A stretch of 64,000 nt of DNA. Origin: Larsenimonas salina. Lineage in GTDB: Bacteria; Pseudomonadota; Gammaproteobacteria; Pseudomonadales; Halomonadaceae. The position numbers and the translations under genes were made by a program. Below are positions 36,473 through 46,408 of this stretch, piece by piece. The notes under the pieces were generated by a model. It was given only the letters and a program-made list of their open reading frames with translations. It did not search any database and was not told where the DNA came from. The stretch spans positions 62,001-126,000 of the forward strand of contig NZ_JAMLJJ010000001.1 of the NCBI RefSeq assembly GCF_023736155.1, given 5' to 3'. Numbering within the stretch: the stretch's first letter is position 1; every line of letters starts with the position of its first letter.

Positions 36473-37389
36473 GGCGGATTGGTGCCGGGAAGCCCCGTCA
36501 GGTGGCGATGCAGCTCGCGGTCATGCACCGGGCGGTGAGCCGGCGTGACGCCGCCGCTGCCGGTCAGGCTCTTGAACGCCAGAGCGAATTTGCCGCGCAG
36601 TGGCACGTACGCCCGGGCATGCCAGTACTGGCCGTCACGCGCGCGAAGCCGAGTGCCGATGCCGCGATAGACTTCGGCGGCGACCTGAATCGCGCGGCGG
36701 TTGCGTTTCGGAATCTCGGTAAACCCATCGGCGCCGCTTTGATAGTAGCGCTCGGCCAGATCCAGAAGCGCCAGATCGGCGCGGGCGGCCGTGGGTGCAA
36801 GGGCCTCATCGGGGCTGATCAGCGCCTTTGGCGTTGCGTCGGCCACCCAGGCGCCCGGTACGTAGCGCCGCTTGAGCGTGCCGTCTTCCGAAATGTCGCG
36901 AGCGATGTTGGTCAGCTGCATCGCGATGCCCAGATCGATCGCGTGAGGCCAGGCCGAACTTGGCGCGCCGATCAGCGGCGCCATCATCACCCCGACCGTG
37001 CCGGCTGCGCCATAGCAGTAGCGCAGAAGCTCGGCCTCATCCTGCAAGCGAAGCGTCAGGTCGGCGTCCTGGGTGAGCGTGTCGATCAGGGCACTGGCTG
37101 CATTCAGGTTGAGCCCCCGGCGGTGGGCAAGGTCCTTGAAAATGCGTACCACCGGGTCCGGGTCCTCTTTCAGGGAGTCGTGCAGTAGCCGGCTTTGAAT
37201 GTGGCGCAACCGGTCGCGGGCCTGCTCGTTTTCCCTGGCCGTCGGCATGTCTTCATCGGCCAGATCATCAAGGATGCGACAGGCCGCATAGAGGCTGGCG
37301 GCGTCGCGTGCGTCTTCCTTTCGAAGCAGATGGCTTGCAAACCAGAACGACTTGCCGTGCTTGGCCAGAAGCGCCTTCGCGTCATCCAT
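36466..37389 (-). CDS. crtB: Phytoene synthase
   Basis: Condenses two geranylgeranyl diphosphate molecules head-to-head into 15-cis-phytoene. The 307 residues show both aspartate-rich sites of squalene/phytoene synthases: CRILDDLADED near residue 35 and AMQLTNIARDISEDGTLKRR near residue 160, plus KSFWFASHLLRKEDARDAAS at the start. It overlaps crtI upstream and crtY downstream on the minus strand, so the four crt genes are probably translated as one coupled unit. Confidence 0.94.
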   Translation of the reverse strand: MDDAKALLAKHGKSFWFASHLLRKEDARDAASLYAACRILDDLADEDMPTARENEQARDRLRHIQSRLLHDSLKEDPDPVVRIFKDLAHRRGLNLNAASALIDTLTQDADLTLRLQDEAELLRYCYGAAGTVGVMMAPLIGAPSSAWPHAIDLGIAMQLTNIARDISEDGTLKRRYVPGAWVADATPKALISPDEALAPTAARADLALLDLAERYYQSGADGFTEIPKRNRRAIQVAAEVYRGIGTRLRARDGQYWHARAYVPLRGKFALAFKSLTGSGGVTPAHRPVHDRELHRHLTGLPGTNPPC

Positions 37390-38857
37390 CGGGGGACTCC
37401 TCGACCATCAGACGCTCGACGACCTTGGCGCTGGACACCACGCCGGGCAGGCCCGCACCCGGGTGGGTGCCGGCGCCAACCAGATAGAGCCTGTCGAGGG
37501 CCTCGCTCTTGTTGTGAAAGCGAAACCAGGCCGATTGCCTGAAAAGCGGTGCGATCGAGAAACCGCTGCCGTGCTCGCTCAGATAGCGAGTGCCGAAATC
37601 GGCAGGGGTCATGTGAAACTGGGTGGCAATGTGGTGTTCAAGGCCCGGCAGCAGCGTTTTGGAAAGTGAGGCGATGATCCGCTCGGCCAATCGGGGGCCT
37701 TCCTCGGCCCAGTCGATGTCGCCCTGCAGGTTCGGCACCGGCGCGAGAATGTAGAACGAGTCGCAGCCAGGGGGGGCGAAACTTTCATCGGTGGCGGTCG
37801 GGCGATGAACGTAAAGCGAGACGTCCTCGTTCAATACATGATGATCGAAGATGTCAGCCAGCAGCGTCTTGTACTGCTCCCCGAACCAGATGGTGTGGTG
37901 AGCCACGTCCGAATAGCGTGCATCGACCCCCAGATACAATACGAACAGGCCCATGGAATACTTGGCTGCCTTGAGCTTCAGTTTGGGCAGCGCCGGCAGG
38001 TTCGGCGTCATGTGCTTGTACAGATACGCCGCGTCTGCGTTGGCGATGACCCGATCGGCCGGACGAGTGCTGCCGTCCTCGAGTACGACCCCGGTGACCC
38101 GTCGTCCTTGCGCTTGAAGCCGACCTACGCTTACTCCGGTTTCGATGTGGATGCCTTCCTCGCGCATGAGCTGTTCGAGCGCGCCGACGAGTGCGCCGGT
38201 GCCGCCCCGGGGAAACTGAACGCCCCATTTGCGTTCAAGGTACGGAATCAGCGCATAGATGCTGGTGGTCTTGAACGGGTTACCGCCCACCAGCAGCGGC
38301 GGAATTGAAAAGGCCTTTCGAAGTGAGGGGTCTTCGAGGTAATGGCTCACCATGCCCCATACGGAGCGGTGGCTCTTGAGCCGCACCAGCGCCGGAATCT
38401 GGCGCACCATGGTGCTGAATCGGTGGAAGGGCTTGTCGGCAAGCTCGGTGAAGCCGACGTCGAAAATGGCCTTCGAGTGCTCGAGCAGGCGCGTGTAGCC
38501 GTCGACATCACGCGGATTGAAGTGGGCGATCTGCTCGAGCGTGTCGTCGAGATCCGCCCCGTATCGAAAGCGACGACCGTCCTGGAAGTAGAACTCGTAC
38601 CAGGTGTCCAGGTCGATCATCTCGACGTAGTCGCTCAAGCGCTTGCCGAAGAGCTCAAACAGTTCCTCGAACATGAAGGCGGCCGTGATCACGGTCGGGC
38701 CGGCGTCGAACCGGTAGCCCTTGTCTTCAAACACCTGAGCACGCCCGCCAAGAGCATTGCCACGCTCTAGAAGCGTGACGTCGTGGCCGAGCTTTCGGGC
38801 TCTGAGCGCAGCGGCCATGCCGCCGAAGCCGCCGCCGATAACCAGCGTGTGTGTCAT
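37382..38857 (-). CDS. crtI: Phytoene desaturase (lycopene-forming, CrtI type)
   Basis: FAD-dependent enzyme introducing four double bonds into phytoene to make lycopene. The 491 residues start with VIGGGFGGMAAALRARKLGH and RFDAGPTVITAAFMFEELF, carry RGGTGALVGALEQLMREEG in mid-protein, and end with the bacterial CrtI signature region LYLVGAGTHPGAGLPGVVSS. Its start overlaps the crtE stop by ATGA and its stop overlaps crtB. The number of desaturation steps is assumed from the family and from the crtY gene downstream. Confidence 0.94.
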   Translation of the reverse strand: MTHTLVIGGGFGGMAAALRARKLGHDVTLLERGNALGGRAQVFEDKGYRFDAGPTVITAAFMFEELFELFGKRLSDYVEMIDLDTWYEFYFQDGRRFRYGADLDDTLEQIAHFNPRDVDGYTRLLEHSKAIFDVGFTELADKPFHRFSTMVRQIPALVRLKSHRSVWGMVSHYLEDPSLRKAFSIPPLLVGGNPFKTTSIYALIPYLERKWGVQFPRGGTGALVGALEQLMREEGIHIETGVSVGRLQAQGRRVTGVVLEDGSTRPADRVIANADAAYLYKHMTPNLPALPKLKLKAAKYSMGLFVLYLGVDARYSDVAHHTIWFGEQYKTLLADIFDHHVLNEDVSLYVHRPTATDESFAPPGCDSFYILAPVPNLQGDIDWAEEGPRLAERIIASLSKTLLPGLEHHIATQFHMTPADFGTRYLSEHGSGFSIAPLFRQSAWFRFHNKSEALDRLYLVGAGTHPGAGLPGVVSSAKVVERLMVEESPDG

Positions 38858-39750
38858 GACGTGACGTTCTCCCAGACGGTCAGGCGGGTGTGAAGGCGCT
38901 CAATTTCACGGTGCAAGGGGTGTTCGGCGCCAAAGGGCAATGTGTCGGTGGTGGTCCGAGCGGTCTCAAGAGCGTCGAGCGCGAACATGAGGGTCGAGTG
39001 GTGGGGACTCTGATCGTTTGCTCGGCGCAGACGATGCACCAGATTATCGCTGTAGCCGTGTTCAAGGTCGCTCTGATCGTCTTCCAGGTCGTCGGCGATC
39101 TGATAGGCCAGGGCGAAATGGTCGGCGGCCTGTCGGGCAGCTGCGAGGGCTCGGTCGTGACCGCTCAACAGCAGCGGGGCCGTAAGGGCGAGTTCGATCA
39201 ACGGCGCAGTCTTTCCGATGGCAATGGCGCGATAGCTTTCAAAGTCGTCGTCGCTCGGCGCACTGAATTCTGCGGCCTGCCCGCGAATGGTGGCGCGCAC
39301 GCATTGATGGATCATCGCGATCAACCGAGGCAGGCGAGGGGCGTGGTCGGCCAGCCGCTCGAGGCAGCCATAGGCGGCTGAAATGTGCAGGTCTCCCACA
39401 CACAAAGCGACGTCCGGTGAGAAGGCGTACCAAAGGCTTGATTGGCCGCGACGCTCGCGGTCGCGGTCCTGCACGTCGTCATGGATCAGCGAGGCGTTGT
39501 GCAATAGCTCCGGAACCAGCGCAAGCGTGGTGGCCTGTTCCTGTGAAAAGCCGAGCTGGCGTGCACTTTCGAACCCGAGCCGGGCGCGCATCATGCCGCC
39601 GAGAGCGCTCAGGTGATGCGTGCAGGCGCGGTCGACCACGGAGTCGCGTGCGCGCTCGCCCAGCAGTTGCTCACGCATGGCGCGAGACAGCAAGTCACTC
39701 GACGGTGATGGCTCGGCGGACATCGACGCATGATGCGGCGGAGAAATCAT
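38854..39750 (-). CDS. crtE: Geranylgeranyl diphosphate synthase
   Basis: Trans-isoprenyl diphosphate synthase giving the C20 precursor of carotenoids. The 298 residues contain the first aspartate-rich motif in LIHDDVQDRDRERRG (about residues 92-106) and the second in LAYQIADDLEDDQSD. Functional placement as CrtE rather than farnesyl diphosphate synthase IspA comes from the linked crtIBY genes. The ATG at 39750 has only a distant GGA-rich site; MSAEPSPSS nine codons on is an alternative. First gene of the crt operon, downstream of gatB. Confidence 0.9.
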   Translation of the reverse strand: MISPPHHASMSAEPSPSSDLLSRAMREQLLGERARDSVVDRACTHHLSALGGMMRARLGFESARQLGFSQEQATTLALVPELLHNASLIHDDVQDRDRERRGQSSLWYAFSPDVALCVGDLHISAAYGCLERLADHAPRLPRLIAMIHQCVRATIRGQAAEFSAPSDDDFESYRAIAIGKTAPLIELALTAPLLLSGHDRALAAARQAADHFALAYQIADDLEDDQSDLEHGYSDNLVHRLRRANDQSPHHSTLMFALDALETARTTTDTLPFGAEHPLHREIERLHTRLTVWENVTS

Positions 39751-39795
39751 GAACGAAACGGTCCCATCCTGCGGTAGTGTTATTGTCGACGCAGC

Positions 39796-39801
39796 AGTAT
39801 A
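39796..39801 (-). promoter_or_regulatory. Possible -10 element of the crt operon
   Basis: TATACT on the minus strand, 46 bases before the crtE start and just past the gatB 3' hairpin. No matching -35 at 17 bases; activator-dependent initiation would be needed if it is real. Confidence 0.25.
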
Positions 39802-39813
39802 GACACCAAACGA

Positions 39814-39846
39814 TGGCCCTGCCGGACCGAGGGGCCGGCAGGGCCA
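39814..39846 (-). terminator. Strong hairpin after gatB
   Basis: TGGCCCTGCCGG (39814-39825) pairs perfectly with CCGGCAGGGCCA (39835-39846) around a 9-base loop, 18 bases past the gatB stop on the minus strand. The following bases (TCGTTTGG) are only mildly T-rich, so termination may be incomplete and leak into crtE. Confidence 0.6.
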
Positions 39847-39864
39847 GTTTCCAGGGGGCGGTGC

Positions 39865-41319
39865 CTAGAGCAGTGCGTCCAGCTTCTGTTTGAGAAGTTG
39901 GTTGACCTGCTGGGGGTTGGCGGTGCCCTTGGAGGCTTTCATGGCCTGACCGACGAAAAAGCCGATCATCTTGCCGCGCTTGTCCGGTTCGGCGTCCTTG
40001 TACTGGGTGACCTGAATCGGGTTGTCGGCGATGACCTGATCAACCACGGCCTCGATGGCTGCAGTGTCGGTGACCTGCTTGAGTCCCTTGGCCTCGATCA
40101 CTTCATCGGCGGTCTCAAAGGTGCGCGACCACAGTTCGGCAAAGACCTGTTTGGCGGCCTTGCCGTTGATGGTGTCGTCCTTGAGCCGCAAAAGCAGATC
40201 GCCCAGCTGTTCGGCCGACACCGGGCTTTGGGTGATGTCGAGGTTTTCCTTGTTGAGCCGGCCCGACAGCTCGCCCTGAACCCAGTTGGCGGCAAGTTTG
40301 GCATCGCTACAGCGCGTGTGAACCTGCTCGAAGTATTCCGCCATGGCGCGGGTCGCGGTCAGTACCGCTGCGTCATAGCTTGAAAGCCCGAGGACGTCTA
40401 TGAAACGCTGGCGCTTTTCCGCTGGCAGCTCCGGCAAAAGCGTTCGCTGATGATCGACGTAGGCCTGATCGAGCATCAGCGGCAGCAGATCCGGGCAGGG
40501 GAAGTAGCGATAGTCGTTGGCTTCTTCCTTGGTGCGCATGCTGCGGGTTTCGTCACGGTCGGGGTCGAAAAGACGGGTTTCCTGAACCACGGTGCCGCCG
40601 TCTTCGAGCAGATCGATCTGGCGCTCGACCTCGACCTCGATCGCGCGCTCGATAAAGCGGAACGAGTTGACGTTCTTGACCTCGGCGCGGGTGCCGAAAC
40701 TTTCCTGACCCTTCGGGCGAACCGAGACGTTGACGTCGCAGCGCATCGAGCCTTCGTTCATGTTGCCGTCGGAAATGCCCAGGTAGGTCACCAGCGTGTG
40801 CAGGGCGCGCACATAGGCAGAAGCTTCCTTGGGCGAGCGCATGTCGGGCTCGGAAACGATTTCCAGAAGCGGTGTGCCGGCCCGGTTCAGGTCGATGCCG
40901 GTCTGGCTATGAAAGTTTTCATGCACCGATTTGCCGGCGTCTTCCTCGAGGTGGGCGTGGTGAATACGCACGGTGTGCGTGCTGCTGTCCTCGAGGGTGA
41001 TCTCGACTTCGCCGGCGCCAACGATGGGCTGGCCCATCTGGCTTGTCTGATAGCCTTTCGGCAGATCCGGGTAGAAGTAGTTCTTGCGATCAAACACCGA
41101 AATTTCAGGAATCTCGGCGTCGATGGCAAGCCCGAAACGCACGGCCATGGCAACGGCATTTTCGTTGAGTACCGGCAGCACGCCCGGCAGGCCCAGGTCG
41201 ACGGCGCAGGCCTGAGTGTTTGGCTCGGCGCCATAGGCGGTCGAGGCACCTGAAAAGATCTTGGACTGAGTGGCCAGCTGTACGTGGACTTCAAGCCCGA
41301 TTACGGTTTCCCATTGCAT
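39865..41319 (-). CDS. gatB: Aspartyl/glutamyl-tRNA amidotransferase subunit B
   Basis: Subunit of GatCAB that phosphorylates misacylated Glu-tRNA-Gln or Asp-tRNA-Asn and accepts ammonia from GatA to form the amide. The 484 residues begin [20 protein letters not shown] and contain [20 protein letters not shown], the signature [20 protein letters not shown], and a C-terminal YqeY-like tail. AAGGAG is ten bases before the ATG. Third gene of gatC-gatA-gatB. The tRNA-Asn pair and tRNA-Gln gene in the window encode possible substrates. Confidence 0.97.
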   Translation of the reverse strand: MQWETVIGLEVHVQLATQSKIFSGASTAYGAEPNTQACAVDLGLPGVLPVLNENAVAMAVRFGLAIDAEIPEISVFDRKNYFYPDLPKGYQTSQMGQPIVGAGEVEITLEDSSTHTVRIHHAHLEEDAGKSVHENFHSQTGIDLNRAGTPLLEIVSEPDMRSPKEASAYVRALHTLVTYLGISDGNMNEGSMRCDVNVSVRPKGQESFGTRAEVKNVNSFRFIERAIEVEVERQIDLLEDGGTVVQETRLFDPDRDETRSMRTKEEANDYRYFPCPDLLPLMLDQAYVDHQRTLLPELPAEKRQRFIDVLGLSSYDAAVLTATRAMAEYFEQVHTRCSDAKLAANWVQGELSGRLNKENLDITQSPVSAEQLGDLLLRLKDDTINGKAAKQVFAELWSRTFETADEVIEAKGLKQVTDTAAIEAVVDQVIADNPIQVTQYKDAEPDKRGKMIGFFVGQAMKASKGTANPQQVNQLLKQKLDALL

Positions 41320-41338
41320 TGATGATGCTCTCCTTCGC

Positions 41339-42787
41339 TCAGGGCAGGTCGGGCTGGCGGATGTGCCAGTCGGTCGCTTGCTGGTATTGGTGCGCCACGT
41401 TCAAAAGGTGCGCCTCGCCGAAGTGAGGGCCGAGAATCTGAAGCCCGACTGGGCTTCCTTCATGAAAGCCTGCCGGCACGCTGATGCCTGGAATACCGGC
41501 CAGGTTGATGGCGATGGTGTAGATGTCCTGCAAATACATCTGTACCGGGTCGACCGTGTTGCCGAGCGTGAACGCGGTAGTGGGCGCGGCCGGGCCCATC
41601 AGCACATCGACCTTCTCGAACGCGTCCAGGAAGTCCTGTCGAATCAGACGGCGGACCTGCTGGGCCTTTTTGTAGTAGGCATCGAAAAAGCCTTCGGACA
41701 ACGTGTGCGTGCCGATCAGGATGCGGCGCTTGACCTCTTCACCGAACGCTTCATTGCGGGAGCGTTTGTAAAGATCCATCAGATCCTGGGGGTCGTCACA
41801 GCGGTGACCGAAGCGGACACCGTCATAGCGAGACAGGTTCGAGGAGGCCTCGGCCGGCGCGATGACGTAGTAGGCAGGTACCGCGTGTTGCGTGTGCGGA
41901 AGGCTTACATCGATCACACTGGCGCCGAGAGATTCATAGACCTTGATCGCCTCGCGCACGGCGCGCTCGACGCCTGCATCAAGCCCGTCACCGAAATACT
42001 CACGGGGAAGGCCGATCTTCAAGCCCTTGAGCGGTGCGTCAAGCGATTGGGTGTAGTCGGGAACCGCCCGTGAAACGCTGGTGGAGTCTCGGGGATCGTG
42101 GCCGGCCATGGCGTTCAAGAGGAGCGCGCAGTCTTCTGCGCTTCGAGCCATCGGCCCGCCCTGATCGAGGCTTGAGGCGTAGGCGATCATGCCGTAGCGC
42201 GAAACGCGCCCGTACGTCGGTTTGAGGCCAGTAATGCCACAAAACGCCGCGGGCTGGCGGATGGAGCCGCCGGTATCGGTGCCGAGCGCCGCTGGAGCAA
42301 GGCCAGCCGCGACAGCGGCTGCCGAGCCGCCGGAAGAACCACCGGGCACCAGATCGGTGTTCCAGGGGTTTCTGACCGGGCCATAGAAGCTGGTTTCATT
42401 GGAGGAGCCCATCGCGAACTCATCCATGTTGGTCTTGCCGAGGTTGACGGTGCCGGCAAGTTCGAGCTTTTCAACGACAGTTGCGTTGTAGGGCGCCTTG
42501 AAATTGTCGAGCATCTTCGAGCCGCAGCTGGTGCGGATGTCTTCGGTGCAGAAGATGTCCTTGTAGGCCAGCGGCACCCCCGAGAGGATACCGGCCTGGC
42601 CGGCGGCGCGCTGGGTGTCGGCGGCATCGGCCCGGGTGAGCGCGCGTTCGCCGGTGACGGTTATGAAACTGTTGAAGCGTGAGTCATATTTCTCGATGCG
42701 CTCGAGAAAGTGCTGCGTCAATTCGCGGCTTGAAAACTCACCCTTGGCAAGCCCTTGGGCGATCTTGGCAAGCGTCAGGTCGTGCAT
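41339..42787 (-). CDS. gatA: Aspartyl/glutamyl-tRNA amidotransferase subunit A
   Basis: Amidase-signature glutaminase that supplies ammonia to GatB. The 482 residues show the catalytic Lys in [14 protein letters not shown], the Gly-Ser-rich loop [16 protein letters not shown] with the cis-Ser, and the nucleophile Ser in [16 protein letters not shown]. The ATG at 42787 ([18 protein letters not shown]) fits the family; the open frame continues 39 codons upstream through gatC sequence without relevance. It lies between gatC and gatB with short gaps, so it is co-transcribed. Confidence 0.96.
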   Translation of the reverse strand: MHDLTLAKIAQGLAKGEFSSRELTQHFLERIEKYDSRFNSFITVTGERALTRADAADTQRAAGQAGILSGVPLAYKDIFCTEDIRTSCGSKMLDNFKAPYNATVVEKLELAGTVNLGKTNMDEFAMGSSNETSFYGPVRNPWNTDLVPGGSSGGSAAAVAAGLAPAALGTDTGGSIRQPAAFCGITGLKPTYGRVSRYGMIAYASSLDQGGPMARSAEDCALLLNAMAGHDPRDSTSVSRAVPDYTQSLDAPLKGLKIGLPREYFGDGLDAGVERAVREAIKVYESLGASVIDVSLPHTQHAVPAYYVIAPAEASSNLSRYDGVRFGHRCDDPQDLMDLYKRSRNEAFGEEVKRRILIGTHTLSEGFFDAYYKKAQQVRRLIRQDFLDAFEKVDVLMGPAAPTTAFTLGNTVDPVQMYLQDIYTIAINLAGIPGISVPAGFHEGSPVGLQILGPHFGEAHLLNVAHQYQQATDWHIRQPDLP

Positions 42788-42849
42788 GAGGGGAGCGAAC
42801 TCCTTGGCAAAACGGCAGTGAAATGAAAGTTGTACGAGTGAGGCCGTGA

Positions 42850-43137
42850 TTACTCGACCACACGCGGCACGAGGTAATAGCCCTGTGACACGCTCGGGGC
42901 GCACGCCTGGAACGCCTCGCGGCGATCAGGCTCGATCGCCTCGTCGGCGCGAAGCGGCTGAGTGGCATCCAGCGGGTGAGCGAGCGGGGCAACGCCCTCG
43001 GTGTCGACGCCTTGCAGTGCGTCGACCATCTCGAGAATGCGGGACAGGTCGCCAACGTAGCGCGTGGCATCCGCATCGTCGATGCCGAGCCGGGCCAGAT
43101 GCGCCGCGCGCAAAACATCAGCATGTTCGATCGCCAT
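42850..43137 (-). CDS. gatC: Aspartyl/glutamyl-tRNA amidotransferase subunit C
   Basis: Small subunit that wraps around and stabilises GatA-GatB. At 95 residues it is the normal length, with the family pattern [20 protein letters not shown], then [20 protein letters not shown] and [21 protein letters not shown] lies before the ATG at 43137. First gene of the operon, divergent from mreB; the 186-base gap between them must hold both promoters, but no strong consensus elements stand out. Confidence 0.95.
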   Translation of the reverse strand: MAIEHADVLRAAHLARLGIDDADATRYVGDLSRILEMVDALQGVDTEGVAPLAHPLDATQPLRADEAIEPDRREAFQACAPSVSQGYYLVPRVVE

Positions 43138-43314
43138 GAGGACTCCTGAATGGTTCTAGCAAGGATGAAAACTCTGAAATAGTCTAAGTCGATAAACGTG
43201 AACGGTTGAAAAAGGTACCATAACTGGCGAGAGATGGCAGGCGTGCTTGCTTGCCGCATCGGGGTGGCGATGATACCGTTCGCATCTGCATAGGTTACGG
43301 TCTGGACTAGGTGA

Positions 43315-44361
<1,047 letters not shown>

Positions 44362-44406
44362 GCATGACCGGCAGCCGAGGCTGCCTGATAACGGGAGGAT
44401 GGGGCT

Positions 44407-45333
44407 ATTAAGCCGCTGTTTCTGGAAGGGCCAGTGCCTGGGTATCGCATGCTGTTGTGTGCGGTGCTCTCACTGGCGCTTATGTTTGCAGATCATCGAT
44501 TCGAGTGGATGAGCCAGGTTCGCCAGGAAACGGCCACGCTTGTGTCTCCCATTCAGTGGGTGGTCAGCCAGCCCGCACAGGGGCTTACATGGCTTTCGAC
44601 GGTGCTCAGCAGCAAGGATGCCCTGATCAATGAAAATCAGGCGCTTCGCAACAAGCTGTTGATCCTTTCCCAACGCAATCAGCGAACCAACAGCCTGGTC
44701 GAGGAAAATACGCGCCTGCGCGCGCTGCTCAACGCAACGCCCCGCAGCAACATAAGCTACGTGACGGCCGAGCTCATGATGCTCGACAACGACCCGTTCG
44801 TGCAGCAGATGATCGTTGACCGCGGTCAGGATGATGGCATCTATGCCGGCCAGCCCGTGGTGGACGCCTCCGGTCTTGCCGGTCAGGTTATTTCGGTGTC
44901 CCGCTTTACCAGCCGGGTGTTGCTGGTGACCGATGCCAACAGCGCCGTGCCCGTGCAGGACAACCGCAACGGGCTTCGCTTCATCATCCAGGGCAATGGC
45001 CAGGATGAGTGGCTCAACCTCCAGCACGTACCCAATAACGCAGACATCAAGGTCGGCGACCTGCTGGTAACGTCCGGGCTGGCGTCAAGGTTTCCCGAAG
45101 GGTATCCGGTTGCACGGGTGAGCCGAGTCGAGCTCAACGACGGCGGGCCGTTTGCAACGGTCGAGGCCGCACCGGTCGCGCAGCTCAATCGCAGTCGGCA
45201 TTTCTTGATGCTGTTCGCTCGCGAAGCGCTTAAAGCCCAGACCGTCATTCCGGATGCGTTGATCGATACTGCGCGGCGGATCAGCGGGCTAGAGGTGCTT
45301 GGAAACGAGGCCGAGGACATCGATGCGCCTTAA
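44407..45333 (+). CDS. mreC: Rod-shape-determining protein MreC, probable ATT start
   Basis: Periplasmic scaffold anchored by one N-terminal helix, linking MreB filaments with wall synthases. A helix near residues 15-30 (MLLCAVLSLALMF) precedes a coiled coil (SKDALINENQALRNKLLIL, LVEENTRLRALL) and the beta-domain (MMLDNDPFVQQMIVDRGQDD). No ATG fits: the first common start, GTG at 44434, has no ribosome site. An in-frame ATT at 44407 lies eight bases after GGGAGG, and the sequence it adds (IKPLFLEGPV, then PGYRM) resembles the conserved MreC N-terminus (KPLF) of pseudomonads. I therefore extend the gene to ATT; GTG 44434 remains possible. Confidence 0.85.
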   Translation: MKPLFLEGPVPGYRMLLCAVLSLALMFADHRFEWMSQVRQETATLVSPIQWVVSQPAQGLTWLSTVLSSKDALINENQALRNKLLILSQRNQRTNSLVEENTRLRALLNATPRSNISYVTAELMMLDNDPFVQQMIVDRGQDDGIYAGQPVVDASGLAGQVISVSRFTSRVLLVTDANSAVPVQDNRNGLRFIIQGNGQDEWLNLQHVPNNADIKVGDLLVTSGLASRFPEGYPVARVSRVELNDGGPFATVEAAPVAQLNRSRHFLMLFAREALKAQTVIPDALIDTARRISGLEVLGNEAEDIDAP

Positions 45334-45796
45334 TCTCTTTATCTGGATTTCCATGCTGCTGGCCCTTGGGCTTCAGGTCATGCCGCTGCCCGATCCCTGG
45401 CTTATCTGGCGGCCGAGTTGGCTTGGGCTGATGCTGGCCTACTGGTGTTTGACCAAGCCTTCTCGGGTGGGGGTCTTCCACGGCTTTGTATTCGGGCTTT
45501 TGCTTGATCTGCTTGAAGGCACCACCTTTGGTCATAACGCCTTTCTGCTGTCGCTTTTGGCTTATCTGGTGCTGCTTCTGTATCAGCGGCTTCGTATCTA
45601 TTCCGTCTGGCAGCGCGCTGGCATGCTCGTGGTCGTACTCGGGCTTATTCAACTGCTTGATCAGTGGCTGCGGCTGGTGTTCGGGGCGCAGGTTCTTCAT
45701 ATCGAATTCGTTTACTCGGCCATCATCGGCGGCGTACTCTGGCCGTGGTGGTATACGCTGATTCATCTGATTCAACGCCGATTTACCGTGGGGTAA
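45323..45796 (+). CDS. mreD: Rod-shape-determining membrane protein MreD
   Basis: Polytopic inner-membrane partner of MreC in the elongation machinery. The 157 residues (MRLNLFIWISMLLALGLQVM...) include about five hydrophobic segments and the MreD-typical FHGFVFGLLLDLLEGTTFG. The ATG at 45323 has GAGG upstream and overlaps the mreC end by eleven bases; an in-frame start at 45299 would add eight polar residues. Followed by maf after five bases. Confidence 0.93.
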   Translation: MRLNLFIWISMLLALGLQVMPLPDPWLIWRPSWLGLMLAYWCLTKPSRVGVFHGFVFGLLLDLLEGTTFGHNAFLLSLLAYLVLLLYQRLRIYSVWQRAGMLVVVLGLIQLLDQWLRLVFGAQVLHIEFVYSAIIGGVLWPWWYTLIHLIQRRFTVG

Positions 45797-45801
45797 CCGT
45801 C

Positions 45802-46392
45802 ATGACAACGATGCCACTCTGGCTGGCTTCAGGGTCGCCGCGCCGCAAGGCGTTGCTTGCCGATATCGGCGTGCAATGTGAGGGGGAGGGCGTCGACATC
45901 GACGAAACTCCGCTTGAGGCCGAAGGCGGCTGCGCCTACGTGAGCCGATTGGCCGCGCAGAAGGCGTCAGTGGCCTATGATCGCCACCCCGACCGGATCG
46001 TTTTAGGGTCGGACACCGCGATCACACTTGATGGCGAGATTCTCGGCAAGCCTTGCGACCGCGCCGATGGGCTTGCCATGCTCAACCGTCTGTCCGGGCG
46101 TCGTCATACGGTGATGACCGGGGTTGCTGTCATCGGGCCCGCAGGACTTTTATGCGACGTGGTCAGTACCGAGGTCTTTTTTCGCAGCCTGACCGACGAG
46201 GAGTGCCAGGCCTACTGGGACACCGGCGAGCCGGTCGACAAGGCTGGCGGCTATGCAATTCAGGGGTTTGGCGCCGTGTTCGTCTCGCGCATCGAAGGCA
46301 GCTATTCCTCGGTGGTCGGGCTACCGCTTTGTGAAACGGCAGCGCTTCTGGCCCAGCAGGGTGTGCCTGTCTGGCAGGGCGTCGATGAGTGA
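45802..46392 (+). CDS. maf: Maf-family nucleotide pyrophosphatase
   Basis: Hydrolyses non-canonical or excess nucleoside triphosphates; the MreD-linked YhdE type usually acts on dTTP/UTP. The 196 residues begin MPLWLASGSPRRKALLADIG (after MTT), with the SxSPRR motif, VDIDETPL, the catalytic acidic residue in ILGSD-like IVLGSDTAITLDGEILGKP, and DKAGGYAIQGFGAVFVSRIE. Located between mreD and rng, the standard gammaproteobacterial order. Confidence 0.94.
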   Translation: MTTMPLWLASGSPRRKALLADIGVQCEGEGVDIDETPLEAEGGCAYVSRLAAQKASVAYDRHPDRIVLGSDTAITLDGEILGKPCDRADGLAMLNRLSGRRHTVMTGVAVIGPAGLLCDVVSTEVFFRSLTDEECQAYWDTGEPVDKAGGYAIQGFGAVFVSRIEGSYSSVVGLPLCETAALLAQQGVPVWQGVDE

Positions 46393-46408
46393 GCCAACGG
46401 AGTTTGGT

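Noticed and set aside
35339-39750. crt genes as a recent horizontally acquired island
   Set aside because: Base composition looks like the neighbours by eye and there are no mobile-element traces or repeats at the borders; transfer cannot be claimed from this window.
44370-44385. Hairpin GGCAGC/GCTGCC between mreB and mreC as a terminator
   Set aside because: Only six pairs and no T-run; mreC and mreD need expression from the same run. At most a minor processing element.
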